DNA of 64,000 bases, taken from positions 290,359 to 354,358 of the forward strand of contig NZ_JAPJDL010000007.1 of assembly GCF_026242055.1 (NCBI RefSeq). Reading direction: 5' to 3'. The position numbers and the translations under genes are program-made. The notes beneath the pieces were generated by a model. It was not told where the DNA came from. It ran no database searches and saw nothing but the letters and a program-made list of their open reading frames with translations. Below, piece by piece: positions 7,901 to 17,412 of the stretch. This stretch comes from Lentzea sp. NEAU-D7. Lineage in GTDB: Bacteria > Actinomycetota > Actinomycetes > Mycobacteriales > Pseudonocardiaceae. Positions within the stretch are counted from its first letter, which is position 1; each line of letters begins with the position of its first letter.

Positions 7901-10900
7901 GGTCCAGCAGGCCGTTGGCGGTGTACCGGCGCGTGGTCGCCTGGAACGCGCCGCCGGAGACGACGGACCCGTTGACCGCGGGCGCGGTCGTGTACTGGCG
8001 GGTCTCCACTACCCGGCCGCGGGCGTCGTTGATCTGCTCGTTGATCACGCCGCCGGCCGGCGGGAACGTCGTGGTGCGGTCGCCGCCGTAGACGGTCTTG
8101 GTCTGCTCGACCGCCGTGAGCCCCTTGTAGGACGTGGCCTGCACGGCGCGACCGGAGCCGTCGAACTGAGTGACCGTGCGGTTGTCGACGGACGCTTCCG
8201 CGACGTCGACCAGCGTCGTGCCCGGAGCTCCCGCGACGAGGAAGTTGTTGTTGCTCGACACCGCCCAGCCGTGCGAGTCGTAGAACGTCTCGCTGACCAC
8301 GCGGTTGGCCGACCCGTCGAGTGCTTCCGACTGCGTCTGACGCGATTGACCGAACGCGTCGAAGAGGCTGACCGCCGTCACGTAGTTCTTGCTGGTGCCG
8401 TTGTCGACGAGCGACTTGGACGTCACCGCGAGCGGCCCGTCGGCGCGAAGGACGTACTCGTACTTCACCGACGGATCGCTGATGCTCCTGGCCTGCCCCG
8501 GTTTCCACAACGCGGTCAGCCGGCCGAGCGCGTCGTAGGTCGCCTCCGTGACGCGGTTGCCCACGTCGGTGGTCTTGACGGTGGCGTTGCGCGACGGCTC
8601 GAACTCGACGGTGCTGGTCTGGTTCTTCGCGTTGACGGAGACGATCTTCGACAGTCGTCCGCCGTCAGCCGGGGTGTAGCTGGTGAGGGTGGTGCGGTTG
8701 GACGCGTCGACGGTCTTGTTGGGCCGGCCCGACGAGTCGTAGGAGATGGTGCCGCTCGGCTGGAAGGTGAGCGAGCCGTCGGCGGCGCGCACCGCCTCGG
8801 AGGTGCTGGTCGGGTTGCCCACGCCGGGGATCGCGCCGAGCGTGGCCGAACCGTCGAAGTAGGTGCGGACCAGTTTGGTGACCGGCGCGGGCGCGACGCC
8901 CTCCGCCGGACAGGCCTGCTGGGACTGGACGACCTCGTAGATCCGGTCGCGGATGCCGAGTGCGAGGTTTTCCGCGAACCTGCTCGTCGTGCACAGGTCC
9001 GGGAGGCCGTCGGCGGAGTCGGTCTTCGCGATCACCCGGCCGAGGGCGTCGTGGCGGTTGACCGTCGAGGCCTTCTTCTCCCCGCCACCGGCGAGGTAGG
9101 TGACGGACGCGGTGCCGGCGACCTCGACCACGTTGGCGGTCAGCGGCTCCAGGCCCGGGCGAGCCCGGCTGGCCGTCGGCGTGCCGACCACCGTCTGGGT
9201 GGAGAAGGTCGACGACAGGCGCGTGCCGCCGTCACCGTCGAAGACCTCTTCCTCGCGAACGGTGCCGGCGAAGAGTTTGTTGTCCACAACGGACTGTCCG
9301 CGCGAGTCGGTGACGGTGCCGCCCATGCCGCGGTAGAACGTCGACCGGGTCAGGGTCTCCTTCTCCGGGCCGTCGCCGTCGCCCTTGAGGACCTCGGTCT
9401 TCTCGTAGCCGCGGAACTGGCCGTAGGTGCGGTGTTCAGGCTTGACGAGCTCGTTGTCGTCGAAGTGCCACGCGGGCGTGCCCAGGTAGCGGTACGTCGT
9501 GACCTGTTGCGGGGACACCGGTCGCGGGTCGTCGCCGACCTTGTTGCTGTCCTCGGCGACGACCTTGCGCACGACGTACTTGTGGAACAGGTCGAGCACG
9601 GGGTCGCTGTTGAGCGGCATCGTCCAGTACACCGGGTAGCACAGCCGGTCGTTCTGGGCGAAGTTCGTAGGGTGGCTGGACGCGGTGCAGTCCGGGTCGC
9701 TGTAGGTGATGTTGATCCGGCCGCCGGTGTCGGTGGTGACCTTCGTGAGACGCCAGTGGAAGTAGGCACCGGTCGAGTTGTAGCCCTCGACGCGGTTCGC
9801 GAGCGGCTGGCTCTCGAACGTGATCGGCGGCATGGCGATCGACGTGCCGTCCGGGTGGTAGCCGGTGCGCTTGATCGAGTCGAGCCGCAGTTCCTTGTCC
9901 GCCAGCTCGGGATAGGTCTGTCCCAGCTCGAACACGTCCACCGGCTTCGTCACGCCGCCGACGGTGTACTGGGTGGTGATCTTGCTCAGCCGCTGGGTGG
10001 AGAAGAACGACGGGCCGTGGTTCTCACACGTCGCACCCGGCTTGCAGATCTGGTCCTGGGGCAGGTCCGGCCAGTACTTGGCCTTGGACTCGTCGAGCTG
10101 CGCGAGGTCGCAGTTGTAACCGTCGGCCGGGACGCACCGGGCGGCCGGGGTGAACACGATCTGGTTCGGCGCGGGCGTGGTGTAGATGGAGCCGCCGACC
10201 TTGCGCAGCCCGTAGTCGATGCGGCTCAGCGTGCCGCCGCGGGTGTACTCAACGCCCGTGTTCTTGCCGTTGGCGCCGTAGAAGTTGGTTTCAGGCGTGT
10301 AGTAGTACGAGGTGACGTTGCCGTGCGGGTCCTCGACGAAGTCGAGCATCCAGCGCCATCCGCGCTTGCACCACGAGTCGGCGAAAGTGGCGCGGTAGCA
10401 GCTGTCTCCGGCCTTGGGGTAGTAGACCGGCACACCCCAGGCGGACTTGGTCTCCTCCTGGCCGTTGTAGCCGTCACCCCTGTTGCGGCCGAAGTAGTAG
10501 CTCACACCGTCGGTGGTGGTGATCTTCCAGTGCTCACCCTCGGCAAGGCCGTTGGCGGCTCCCTGCACGAGCTCCACCCTGGCGCCGTGGTCACCCGAGG
10601 TGCGCCAGACACCGGTGTTGTCGTCGCGCACGAGCTGGTTGGACTGACCACCGAGGTTCATCGTGACGATCTGGCCCTGCCAGCAGTTGTCCGCGGTCTG
10701 CTGGGCCTGTGGGAGCGTCTTGTCCTCGCTGCACGGCTTGTAGGAGCGCTCGATGAAACCGGGGGTGTAGTCCCAGCCTTGACCGATCCACGACGCCTGG
10801 CCGTTCGTCGCGGACGTCCGTCCATCCACACTGGAAGAGCTGTAGGCGAGCGAGAGCTTCGGGGCGACCTTGCCCGAGGCCGGGGCCGGGACGTCGATCG

Positions 10901-11690
10901 GGTAGGACCAGCTGAACGAACCGGTGCCGGGCGAGACGGACCAGTTGCCGGACGGACCGAGGGAGCTCGCCTTGAACGTGCCTTGAGGGCCGGACTGGTC
11001 CGCCACCGCGGCGAGCAGCACCGGTTCGGCGGGGATGTCGGCGGAGACCGTGCGCTTGGCGCGGTCGTTGTGAGACGGGATTCGTTGCTGGACTCGGCAC
11101 TCGGGGCGTTCCGGAGTGGTCAGCGCGCAGGCGGGCATCGTGGCCAGACCCAGTCGTGAACCGAAGGAGCCGCCGATGGCCTTGTCGAACTCCCCGTAGG
11201 AGAGACCCACTGAGAGTGTGTCTCCGTCCTTCGCCTCACCGGTCGGGCGGACATCGAGGACCACACCGGAGACGCCGGCCTTGCGGCTCTGCTCCTGGTC
11301 GACCACCGCAGCCGCGACGACCTGCGGCTTTCCGGTCTTCTTCGCGACGGTGACCGGCGTCTTCGCGACTTGACGGGGGTTGCTCGTGGCCAGCACGGTG
11401 CCGCGGGCGCCCGACGGCCAGCGCGCGTCGCGCAGCTCGCCGTTCTCCGGGGCCGACGGCTCTTCCCGTTGTGCCACGGGAAGATCGACGTGATCGAGCA
11501 CGCGCGCGGAAACGGTGCTCGTCTCCTGCGTCGACGACCTGGTGACGGTGATGGCCACGGCGGTCGAGGACAGGACGGCGAGCACCGCGAGAAGTGCGAT
11601 CCTGGTTCGATTGCGTCTGCGTCTCAGGCCCGAACCGGCCGATTCAGCACGCGCGAAATCTCCGTCCAACACGTACACCCCCCAGCGCAC
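4986..11690 (-). CDS. RHS-repeat polymorphic toxin with pretoxin HINT domain and C-terminal nuclease-like tip
   Basis: A 2,234-residue exported toxin. A basic N-terminus is followed by one hydrophobic export or anchor segment (IALLAVLAVLSSTAVAI, about 31-47). A beta-rich region with GQGWDYTPGFIER leads into many RHS/YD repeats (YDALGRLTAL, YDADGNQLIRR), ending in the conserved RHS core element GYTYANNNPTTFADPSG (about 1797-1812). A pretoxin HINT domain spans about 1990-2136 (Cys1990, FTGDTLVLMADGSTKRI, ending TSVLVHN) and probably releases the tip by autoproteolysis. The last 98 residues contain QDIGDGDGSHNGGTWKIG and KSKKTRTATTDALLNEIG, resembling the Ntox21 group of RNase toxin tips (from memory, moderate certainty). 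The start is uncertain: GTG 11690 gives this length, but in-frame GTG 11672 or TTG 11669 just after a G-rich stretch would be six or seven codons shorter. The immunity gene follows directly. Confidence 0.9.
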   Translation of the reverse strand: MRWGVYVLDGDFARAESAGSGLRRRRNRTRIALLAVLAVLSSTAVAITVTRSSTQETSTVSARVLDHVDLPVAQREEPSAPENGELRDARWPSGARGTVLATSNPRQVAKTPVTVAKKTGKPQVVAAAVVDQEQSRKAGVSGVVLDVRPTGEAKDGDTLSVGLSYGEFDKAIGGSFGSRLGLATMPACALTTPERPECRVQQRIPSHNDRAKRTVSADIPAEPVLLAAVADQSGPQGTFKASSLGPSGNWSVSPGTGSFSWSYPIDVPAPASGKVAPKLSLAYSSSSVDGRTSATNGQASWIGQGWDYTPGFIERSYKPCSEDKTLPQAQQTADNCWQGQIVTMNLGGQSNQLVRDDNTGVWRTSGDHGARVELVQGAANGLAEGEHWKITTTDGVSYYFGRNRGDGYNGQEETKSAWGVPVYYPKAGDSCYRATFADSWCKRGWRWMLDFVEDPHGNVTSYYYTPETNFYGANGKNTGVEYTRGGTLSRIDYGLRKVGGSIYTTPAPNQIVFTPAARCVPADGYNCDLAQLDESKAKYWPDLPQDQICKPGATCENHGPSFFSTQRLSKITTQYTVGGVTKPVDVFELGQTYPELADKELRLDSIKRTGYHPDGTSIAMPPITFESQPLANRVEGYNSTGAYFHWRLTKVTTDTGGRINITYSDPDCTASSHPTNFAQNDRLCYPVYWTMPLNSDPVLDLFHKYVVRKVVAEDSNKVGDDPRPVSPQQVTTYRYLGTPAWHFDDNELVKPEHRTYGQFRGYEKTEVLKGDGDGPEKETLTRSTFYRGMGGTVTDSRGQSVVDNKLFAGTVREEEVFDGDGGTRLSSTFSTQTVVGTPTASRARPGLEPLTANVVEVAGTASVTYLAGGGEKKASTVNRHDALGRVIAKTDSADGLPDLCTTSRFAENLALGIRDRIYEVVQSQQACPAEGVAPAPVTKLVRTYFDGSATLGAIPGVGNPTSTSEAVRAADGSLTFQPSGTISYDSSGRPNKTVDASNRTTLTSYTPADGGRLSKIVSVNAKNQTSTVEFEPSRNATVKTTDVGNRVTEATYDALGRLTALWKPGQARSISDPSVKYEYVLRADGPLAVTSKSLVDNGTSKNYVTAVSLFDAFGQSRQTQSEALDGSANRVVSETFYDSHGWAVSSNNNFLVAGAPGTTLVDVAEASVDNRTVTQFDGSGRAVQATSYKGLTAVEQTKTVYGGDRTTTFPPAGGVINEQINDARGRVVETRQYTTAPAVNGSVVSGGAFQATTRRYTANGLLDQIKDTAGNEWTFNHDLRGRVISQTDPDAGTVSTTYDALGQVESTRNAAGQTLFYEYDELGRRTVERADSKTGAMLAQWRYDGATNGVGLPFYNTRYTANGNFDSGPSAYDGAGNVTDLILRVPTSEHGLAGTYTTKTAYTTTGLPKTLTLPAKGGLPGVPIATSYTKYGLPEKTEGYNAYVSASTYTPFGEPLKYVLGANNAATDLSFGYDAHTRRLALTKLSGGPSPLIDETTYSYDHAGNLLKQINNQGDRGVRSQCFAYDTLQRLTEARTSTDACATAPSKLTLGTLSPYWHSWTFEPTGLRKTQVAHSLTAGQPDKTTTYEYPAAGTARPHSLTSTSDGTSYTYDASGNTKTRTLPTGVQTLDWDYSSRLKSVTAPEGTTSYIYDADGNQLIRRDPDKTTLFTPGQDLVRNHESGIVTGTRYYAHNGTKVGMRIAGGNFKFEVSDLHQTGQLTVDSVSRDVTRRASDPYGNVLGEITGGPWPNGRGFLDKPVSSVTGLTDIGARKYDASTGRFISVDPLLDLTAPQTWTGYTYANNNPTTFADPSGLFCDGCEYAGSGDNHGVGCSYDPTGSCRSQEEVDLSYQIRTGRNENTAKQPMIGGRRVPTLKELNSRVVYGTFGNNDYLEGVEAWAKRTCQRASAADRDFCSAADAMGLLEPNPVGKAILEVAFQFVCNRFAPCAVASMAVGLLIAMNEGPEAQVDAAMDTKGPRSPSTTKSRTASCFGKNSFTGDTLVLMADGSTKRIDEIRVGDEVANSDPESDTAEQHAVRFVHVTDEDKDYVDLTIATPNGVEAINATAHHRFYSVTAGDWVFAADLKPGDQLNTSGNGRVSVAWARHYTGQSRTYNLTIDVVHTYYVMAGRTSVLVHNGNDEDFPPLETQVKGRNQPLTNKQAKDLAAYLGYKKTSTLIKGQIVFEGKKDYIVQDIGDGDGSHNGGTWKIGKTIESLKSKKTRTATTDALLNEIGC

Positions 11691-11878
11691 TGGTACCCCG
11701 CACGGAGCACCGCGACGGGGACTGTAAGCCAGCGACCGGCGGTTCGGGAAGATGCATTTCAGATGTTGTTCACAGCGTCACCCGAGTGGCCAACGTCCTC
11801 TGGCCTTTGAGGACTGGGCGGAGTTATCGTGCGCCGCGGCCGCACCTCGCGAGCCGGTCAGACCTGGGGGTTGTACAA

Positions 11879-14800
11879 GTGCGTCCAAGATCGCTCTCTG
11901 CCAGAGGATCCAGAGCCAGGCTCGCCGTCGCCGTGCTCGCCGCGGCAGCGACGGCGTTGAGCCTCACCCAGCCCGTGATGGCGGCGCCCGGGCCCGCCGC
12001 TCCGCAGCCCGCCGCCGCATCGCCGACCGAGTCGAACGCGGCGACCGAGGCCCGGCGAACCGGTGAGCCGGTGGAGATCCCCGAGAAGACGACGGAGAAC
12101 TCCGTCGTGCGCGCCAACCCGGACGGCACGACGACCCTCAGCGTCCACAACCAGCCGGTGCGCGTGAAGCGCGACGGGAAGTGGATCGCCACGGACAACT
12201 CGTTGGTGCGGCACGCGGACGGCAGGATCGCGCCCAAGGCATCCACTTCGGACCTGATGTTCTCCGGCGGAGGCGACGGTCCGCTCGCGACGCTGAAGGA
12301 CGGCGACAAGTCGGTCTCGCTCAACTGGGACAAGCCGCTGCCCGAACCCGTCATCGACGGTGACTCCGCCACCTACCCCGGTGTCCTACCCGGAGTAGAC
12401 CTCAAGGTCAAGGCGAACAACCTCGGGTACTCGCACGTCCTCGTCGTGCACAACGCCGAGGCCGCGGCCAACCCCGAACTGACCCGCATCAAGTACCGCC
12501 TCTCCGGCAACGGCGTTCAACTGTCCGAATCGGACGACGTGCTGAAGGCCAGCGACAGCAAGGGGAACGTCGCGTTCGGCGGTTCGTCGCCGATCATGTG
12601 GGACTCCTCCAAGGCCGGCAAGCCGGGCTCGGTTCAGGGCATCGACCCCTCCAACGGCAAGATCTCCAAGCTGGACGTGACCGCCAAGCCCGCCGGCGAC
12701 GGCGCGACGGAGGTGGAGATCAAGCCCGCTCCCGGCGCTCTGACCGGGCCGGACGTGCGGTACCCCGTCTACATCGATCCTCCGCTCTCGAAGAACCGGA
12801 CGAACTGGATCACGGTCACCAGCGCGGGCTGGCAGACCTGGAACACCGGCGACTGGGCCAAGGTCGGCTACTGCGACAGGTACCGCGACAGCAACTGCGG
12901 TAGCACGAGCTTCAAGGCCCGGTCCTACTTCGACTTCCCCGTGAGCGAGCTCAACCACCGCTTCGGTTACGAGGCCACGATCTTCGACGCCGGTTTCTGG
13001 GTGACCCAGGCGCACACCGCGATGGGCTGCACCTCGGAACCGACCGTCGCGATGATCGGTTCCGGCATCAACTCCGGCACGAGGTGGCCGGGGCCCGCCA
13101 GCACGACCGACATCGACACGAAGTGGTCCAACGCCGGCGACCAGTGCGGTGGCGCGCGCGAGGTGGAATTCGAGGTCGAGGGCGTTGCCAGGGACGCGGC
13201 CAGGTGGGACTACCAGTGGCTCAACCTCGGTCTGCGGGCGCCCGGCAACGAGGACACGATGGACCACTGGAAGCGGTTCGGCAACAACCCCCGCCTCGAC
13301 ATCAAGTTCTCGTTCCGGCCCCAGAACCCGAAGCCGTACTCGGTCAGCAACTCCGTGATATGCGACGGCTCGATCTTCACGCCGGACTCCAAGCCCACCG
13401 TCTCGTCGACGATGGAGGACAGCAACAACCCGCCGCTCAACCTCCACCTCTTCCACGAGATCATCAACGCGGACGGGACCACCGTCGCCAAGACCGGTGT
13501 CCCGCCGGAGATCTCGTCCGGTTCGGTCGGCAGCTTCACGAGCGACAACACGCTCATCGACGGGCTGTACAAGTACAAGTCGGCCGGCCGGAACATCTAC
13601 CCGGGCAACGCCGGGTACTACCTGTGGTCCGACGAGTCGCCGCACACCCACTTCTACATCCGCGGCACACCGATCACCCAGGTTCCGACGATCAAGAGCG
13701 ACGACTACGTCGGCAGCTACTGGTCGCGGCCTCAGAACCAGCCCGGCAAGTTCACCTTCAACTCCAACGGCGCCAAGTACATCTCCGGTTTCACCTACAC
13801 CTTCGCCGGTGCGGGTACCGAGACGCTGCCCTCCACGACGGACTGCGATTACAACAGGACGTTCGACAACGGCGGCTGGGTGAGCACGACCAACGGATCC
13901 GCCTCCATCACCGTTCCGTCCAACCTGGCGCCCGGCAGGCACACGCTGCACGTGCGGAGCTTCGACCAGGCCCACAAGCTGTCACCTGAGTCGCAGGCGT
14001 TCGAGTTCTACGTGTCGCCCTCGTTCGTCACGCCGGCTCCGACGGCGAAGTACGAGTTCGAGAACACCCCTGACGTGTACTCGCCGGAGTCGCAGGGAAT
14101 GGAGTTCAACTTCGTCCCGGACGCCGCGGCTTCCGGCGGGAAGTACCTGTCGATGCAGTCGACCACCGACGGTGCGTGGGTGACCTTCGAGTTCCGGGTG
14201 CCCGCCAACGGTGACTACGACATCACCGCAGGGCTGATGAACAGTACGACCGCGTGGCCGGATCAGCTCACCTTCGCGCTCAACGGCGCCCCGGTGAGCA
14301 AGCCGTTCGTCTCCAACTCCGCGACACCCAGGTATGACAAGCTGAAACTCGCGGGCGTCCAACTGGCGGCGGGATGGCACCGGCTCAAGGTGACCATGAA
14401 CAAGAAGCCCGGCTCGACCGCGACCACCTTCAAGACCGGGTTCGACTTCCTCGAGCTCTCGCCCACCGTCAAGCTCGACGCCGAGGCCATGCCGGTCGTC
14501 GCCACCGACAAGACGCTGGACCACATGCCCGACTGCTGCGGTCCCGCCTGGAACAGCGGCGCTCAGCGCCGCTTCGACAACGACGAGCTCGGCAAGTCGT
14601 TCACCCTCGAGTTCAGCACGCCGATCGAGGCCGACTACTCCGTCGGGCTCGGCATGACCGCCGCGTTCCACTACGGCAACTTCAGCGTGAAGATCGACGA
14701 CAGGCCGATCGGCAGGACCGACACGACACCCGTCAACGGCTACGACCCCGCGGCTGTCGCGAAGTTCGTGCCGCTCAACGGTGTGCACCTCACCGCGGGC

Positions 14801-17296
14801 AAGCACAAGATCACGTTCACGGCGGTCGGCACCGATCCGGCCTCGACCCACGCCCGCTACCGGATCGGCCTCGACTACCTAACGTTCCTGCCCATCAACA
14901 ACGTCACGACGGCCAGTTTCAGTGACGCCATGAACAACAGGGGCATCGGCAACGACGCCGGTCCGACCGCGGCACTGGACTACGTCAACTCCGGTCTGTC
15001 CACCGAGGCCATGGCCGCCGCCGGCCTCGCTCCCGGATCGGTCCTGTCCGTCAACGGCGCCACGTTCACGATGCCCGCGCGCAACCCGGCCACCGGCAAC
15101 GACAACGTCGTGGCGATCGGCCAGACCATCCCCTTCCCCGCCGCTCAGCAGGTGAAGGCGAACTCAGTGGGGTTGCTGGTGCTCAGCACGGCCGGTGAGA
15201 CCGCGGCGCGCAACGCCACGATCACCTACACCGACGGCACCACCTCGGACCCGACGATGCCGAAGATCGGGGACTGGACCGCCGCGCCACTGCACACGGA
15301 CGAGATCGTGCTGCCCTACTGGAAGGTCCTCAGCACCGTCGACCGCACCCGCCGGCCCGTGATCCGGCCGGTGTTCCTGCCCACCGACCCGAACAAGACG
15401 CTGAAGTCGATCACCCTGCCGAACTCCGGCGCGGCACTGGCACCCGGCGTCATCTCGACCGCGCTGCACGTGCTGGCAATGGCGCCCAGGCCGGTGGACG
15501 CCGGCTGGGTCGGCACCTGGGCGGCCCCGGCCGACGGGGCTGTGGTGCCGCCGGACGGTCACTGGTTCACCGAGCGGACACTGCGGACGGTGCTGAAGCC
15601 GACCGTGCGGGGCTCGCAGGTGCGGGTCAAGTTCTCCAACGTGGGCAACGACTCCCCGCTCCAGATCGGCGCGGCCTCGGTGGCCGCGCAGTCGGGCACG
15701 GAGGCCGCGACCGCCGCGGTGCCGTCCGCGTTGAAGTTCTCCGGCAACGCCTCGGTCACCCTGAACGCGGGCGCCGAGATCTACAGCGACCCGATCGCGA
15801 TGCCCGGCGGCGACGGCAACCTCGTCGTCAGCACCTACATCCCCACCGGCACCACGCTCGCGCCGGTGCACGGAGGTGCCTCTGCGCCGACGTTCCTGTC
15901 CTGGAACAACAACGTCGCCGACACGACCGGCACACCGTTCACCACGACGCTGAACGGAAGCTACTTCGTCTCCGCGGTGGACGTGTCCACCGCGGACGCA
16001 GCCGCCGGCACAGTGGTGGTGCTGGGTGACTCGCTGTCCGCGACCGCGCCTCCCGGCACGGTCCAGCGCGACACCTGGGTCGACCACCTCCCCGGCAAGC
16101 TGGGCTCGGTCGGGCAAGTGCTGCCCGGCGGCCTGGTCAACGCGAGCCGCGCGGGTGTGCCGGACGTCGGCAGGTGGAAGCTGAACGACGGTAGCGGCAC
16201 CGTGGCACGCGACTCCGCCGGCACCGCTCCAGCCACGGCGACCGGCAACGTCGCGTTCTCACCGGACCACAACGGCAGTGTGCTGCTCAGCGGCAGCGGC
16301 GCGGCGCTCGCCACCGGCGGCAAGGTGGTCGACACCACAAGGAACTTCAGCGTGTCCGCCTGGGTGAAGACCCGGTCGCTGACCACCGCGCAGACAGCGG
16401 TGAGCCAGGAAGGCGCCAACGCCGACGGGTTCGCCCTGCACTACTCGCCGGCGACGCGGCGCTGGATGTTCACGTTGCGCGGCTCGGACAGCGCGACGAG
16501 TCCGTGGGTGCGGGACATGCCCTCGTGGGACGAGGCGACAACGGACTGGACGCACCTCACCGGCACCTTCGACGCGGAGACGCGCACGGCCAAGCTGTAC
16601 GTCAACGGCAAGTTGCAGGGCGCGATCTACGACGTGGTCCCCTTCGCGGCCACCGGGAAGTTCGTGATCGGCCGCTCGCTGTCCGGCGCGTCCAACTACG
16701 TGAACTGGTTCAACGGCAACGTCTCCGACGTGCGGGCGCACCAGCGGGCACTGACGGCCAATGACGCTCTCCTGAGCTACCAGCAGCCCGACTTCGCATC
16801 TTTCCCCAACACCGGTGTGCTGCTCGGACCCGACTACAAGACCGAGATCGAGCGGTCCGTGCTCAGCTCGGCCAACGCCCGGACGGCACTGGTCGCACTG
16901 GGCAGCGCGGAAATCCTGCGCGGCGTGCCCGCCGACCAGGTCCGTGCCTCGCTCACGGATCTGATCAACAGCCGCACCGGCCTGAAGAAGCAGCTCAGGC
17001 AGGACGGCACGGCGCTGCACGTGGTGCTCACGACGATCCCGCCGCTCGGCCTCGCGGCCGGCGACCCGCGGGAAGTGCAGCGGCAACAGCTCAACGCGGA
17101 CATGCTGACGAACTACCGGAACTACGACGCGGACCACATCGTCGACTTCGACGCGGCGGTGCGCGACTCCGGGGACGCGAGCAAGGTGGCGGCGCAGTAC
17201 CTCACCAACGGGGTGCCCAACGACGCCTACCACGGACGGCTGGCCGAGTACCTGGCTGAGGCGGTGAACGACTTCCCTCCGAGGGCAGAACTCTGA
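11879..17296 (+). CDS. secreted multidomain protein: beta-rich modules, SGNH hydrolase with inserted LamG domain
   Basis: The 1,805-residue product starts at GTG 11879, eight bases after GGGGG, and has a typical signal peptide (RARLAVAVLAAAATALS...QPVMAAP). The first ~600 residues resemble the N-terminal module of actinobacterial proteins that accompany RHS or YD proteins (VRVKRDGKWIATDNSLV). Two or more carbohydrate-binding-like beta modules follow. From about 1,210 an SGNH esterase fold is visible: GDSLS (about 1382) as block I and DAYH (about 1782) as the Asp-x-x-His block V. A LamG/concanavalin-like domain (about 1428-1640: NFSVSAWVKT, KLYVNGKLQGAIY) is inserted inside the hydrolase. The GxND block III reads LGSAEIL, so activity may be changed. 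It is transcribed divergently from the RHS toxin across 188 bp, suggesting a shared cell-surface role. Confidence 0.8.
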   Translation: MRPRSLSARGSRARLAVAVLAAAATALSLTQPVMAAPGPAAPQPAAASPTESNAATEARRTGEPVEIPEKTTENSVVRANPDGTTTLSVHNQPVRVKRDGKWIATDNSLVRHADGRIAPKASTSDLMFSGGGDGPLATLKDGDKSVSLNWDKPLPEPVIDGDSATYPGVLPGVDLKVKANNLGYSHVLVVHNAEAAANPELTRIKYRLSGNGVQLSESDDVLKASDSKGNVAFGGSSPIMWDSSKAGKPGSVQGIDPSNGKISKLDVTAKPAGDGATEVEIKPAPGALTGPDVRYPVYIDPPLSKNRTNWITVTSAGWQTWNTGDWAKVGYCDRYRDSNCGSTSFKARSYFDFPVSELNHRFGYEATIFDAGFWVTQAHTAMGCTSEPTVAMIGSGINSGTRWPGPASTTDIDTKWSNAGDQCGGAREVEFEVEGVARDAARWDYQWLNLGLRAPGNEDTMDHWKRFGNNPRLDIKFSFRPQNPKPYSVSNSVICDGSIFTPDSKPTVSSTMEDSNNPPLNLHLFHEIINADGTTVAKTGVPPEISSGSVGSFTSDNTLIDGLYKYKSAGRNIYPGNAGYYLWSDESPHTHFYIRGTPITQVPTIKSDDYVGSYWSRPQNQPGKFTFNSNGAKYISGFTYTFAGAGTETLPSTTDCDYNRTFDNGGWVSTTNGSASITVPSNLAPGRHTLHVRSFDQAHKLSPESQAFEFYVSPSFVTPAPTAKYEFENTPDVYSPESQGMEFNFVPDAAASGGKYLSMQSTTDGAWVTFEFRVPANGDYDITAGLMNSTTAWPDQLTFALNGAPVSKPFVSNSATPRYDKLKLAGVQLAAGWHRLKVTMNKKPGSTATTFKTGFDFLELSPTVKLDAEAMPVVATDKTLDHMPDCCGPAWNSGAQRRFDNDELGKSFTLEFSTPIEADYSVGLGMTAAFHYGNFSVKIDDRPIGRTDTTPVNGYDPAAVAKFVPLNGVHLTAGKHKITFTAVGTDPASTHARYRIGLDYLTFLPINNVTTASFSDAMNNRGIGNDAGPTAALDYVNSGLSTEAMAAAGLAPGSVLSVNGATFTMPARNPATGNDNVVAIGQTIPFPAAQQVKANSVGLLVLSTAGETAARNATITYTDGTTSDPTMPKIGDWTAAPLHTDEIVLPYWKVLSTVDRTRRPVIRPVFLPTDPNKTLKSITLPNSGAALAPGVISTALHVLAMAPRPVDAGWVGTWAAPADGAVVPPDGHWFTERTLRTVLKPTVRGSQVRVKFSNVGNDSPLQIGAASVAAQSGTEAATAAVPSALKFSGNASVTLNAGAEIYSDPIAMPGGDGNLVVSTYIPTGTTLAPVHGGASAPTFLSWNNNVADTTGTPFTTTLNGSYFVSAVDVSTADAAAGTVVVLGDSLSATAPPGTVQRDTWVDHLPGKLGSVGQVLPGGLVNASRAGVPDVGRWKLNDGSGTVARDSAGTAPATATGNVAFSPDHNGSVLLSGSGAALATGGKVVDTTRNFSVSAWVKTRSLTTAQTAVSQEGANADGFALHYSPATRRWMFTLRGSDSATSPWVRDMPSWDEATTDWTHLTGTFDAETRTAKLYVNGKLQGAIYDVVPFAATGKFVIGRSLSGASNYVNWFNGNVSDVRAHQRALTANDALLSYQQPDFASFPNTGVLLGPDYKTEIERSVLSSANARTALVALGSAEILRGVPADQVRASLTDLINSRTGLKKQLRQDGTALHVVLTTIPPLGLAAGDPREVQRQQLNADMLTNYRNYDADHIVDFDAAVRDSGDASKVAAQYLTNGVPNDAYHGRLAEYLAEAVNDFPPRAEL

Positions 17297-17307
17297 GCTG
17301 ACAAGAG

Positions 17308-17343
17308 AAACGGGCGGGCAGCTGCGGCTGTCCGCCCGTTTTT
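17308..17343 (+). terminator. Rho-independent terminator
   Basis: AAACGGGCGG (17308-17317) pairs with CCGCCCGTTT around a 14-nt loop, and the right arm runs straight into a five-T tract. It lies 12 nt after the TGA of the LamG/SGNH gene and closes that transcription unit. Confidence 0.85.
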
Positions 17344-17412
17344 CGTGAGCTGACTCATGGTGTTCTCCTGCCCGCACGACGGGTACCCACCCTCGTTGAG
17401 GGAGGAGGCACA

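Noticed and set aside
7263..11159. 1,298-residue plus-strand open frame opposite the RHS gene
   Set aside because: It mirrors RHS codons (Val/Arg/Gly-rich, no motif, no ribosome site) and cannot be reconciled with the clear RHS protein.
12386..13975. 529-residue minus-strand frame inside the LamG/SGNH gene
   Set aside because: Shadow of strong codon bias; the plus-strand protein has signal peptide, domains and ribosome site.
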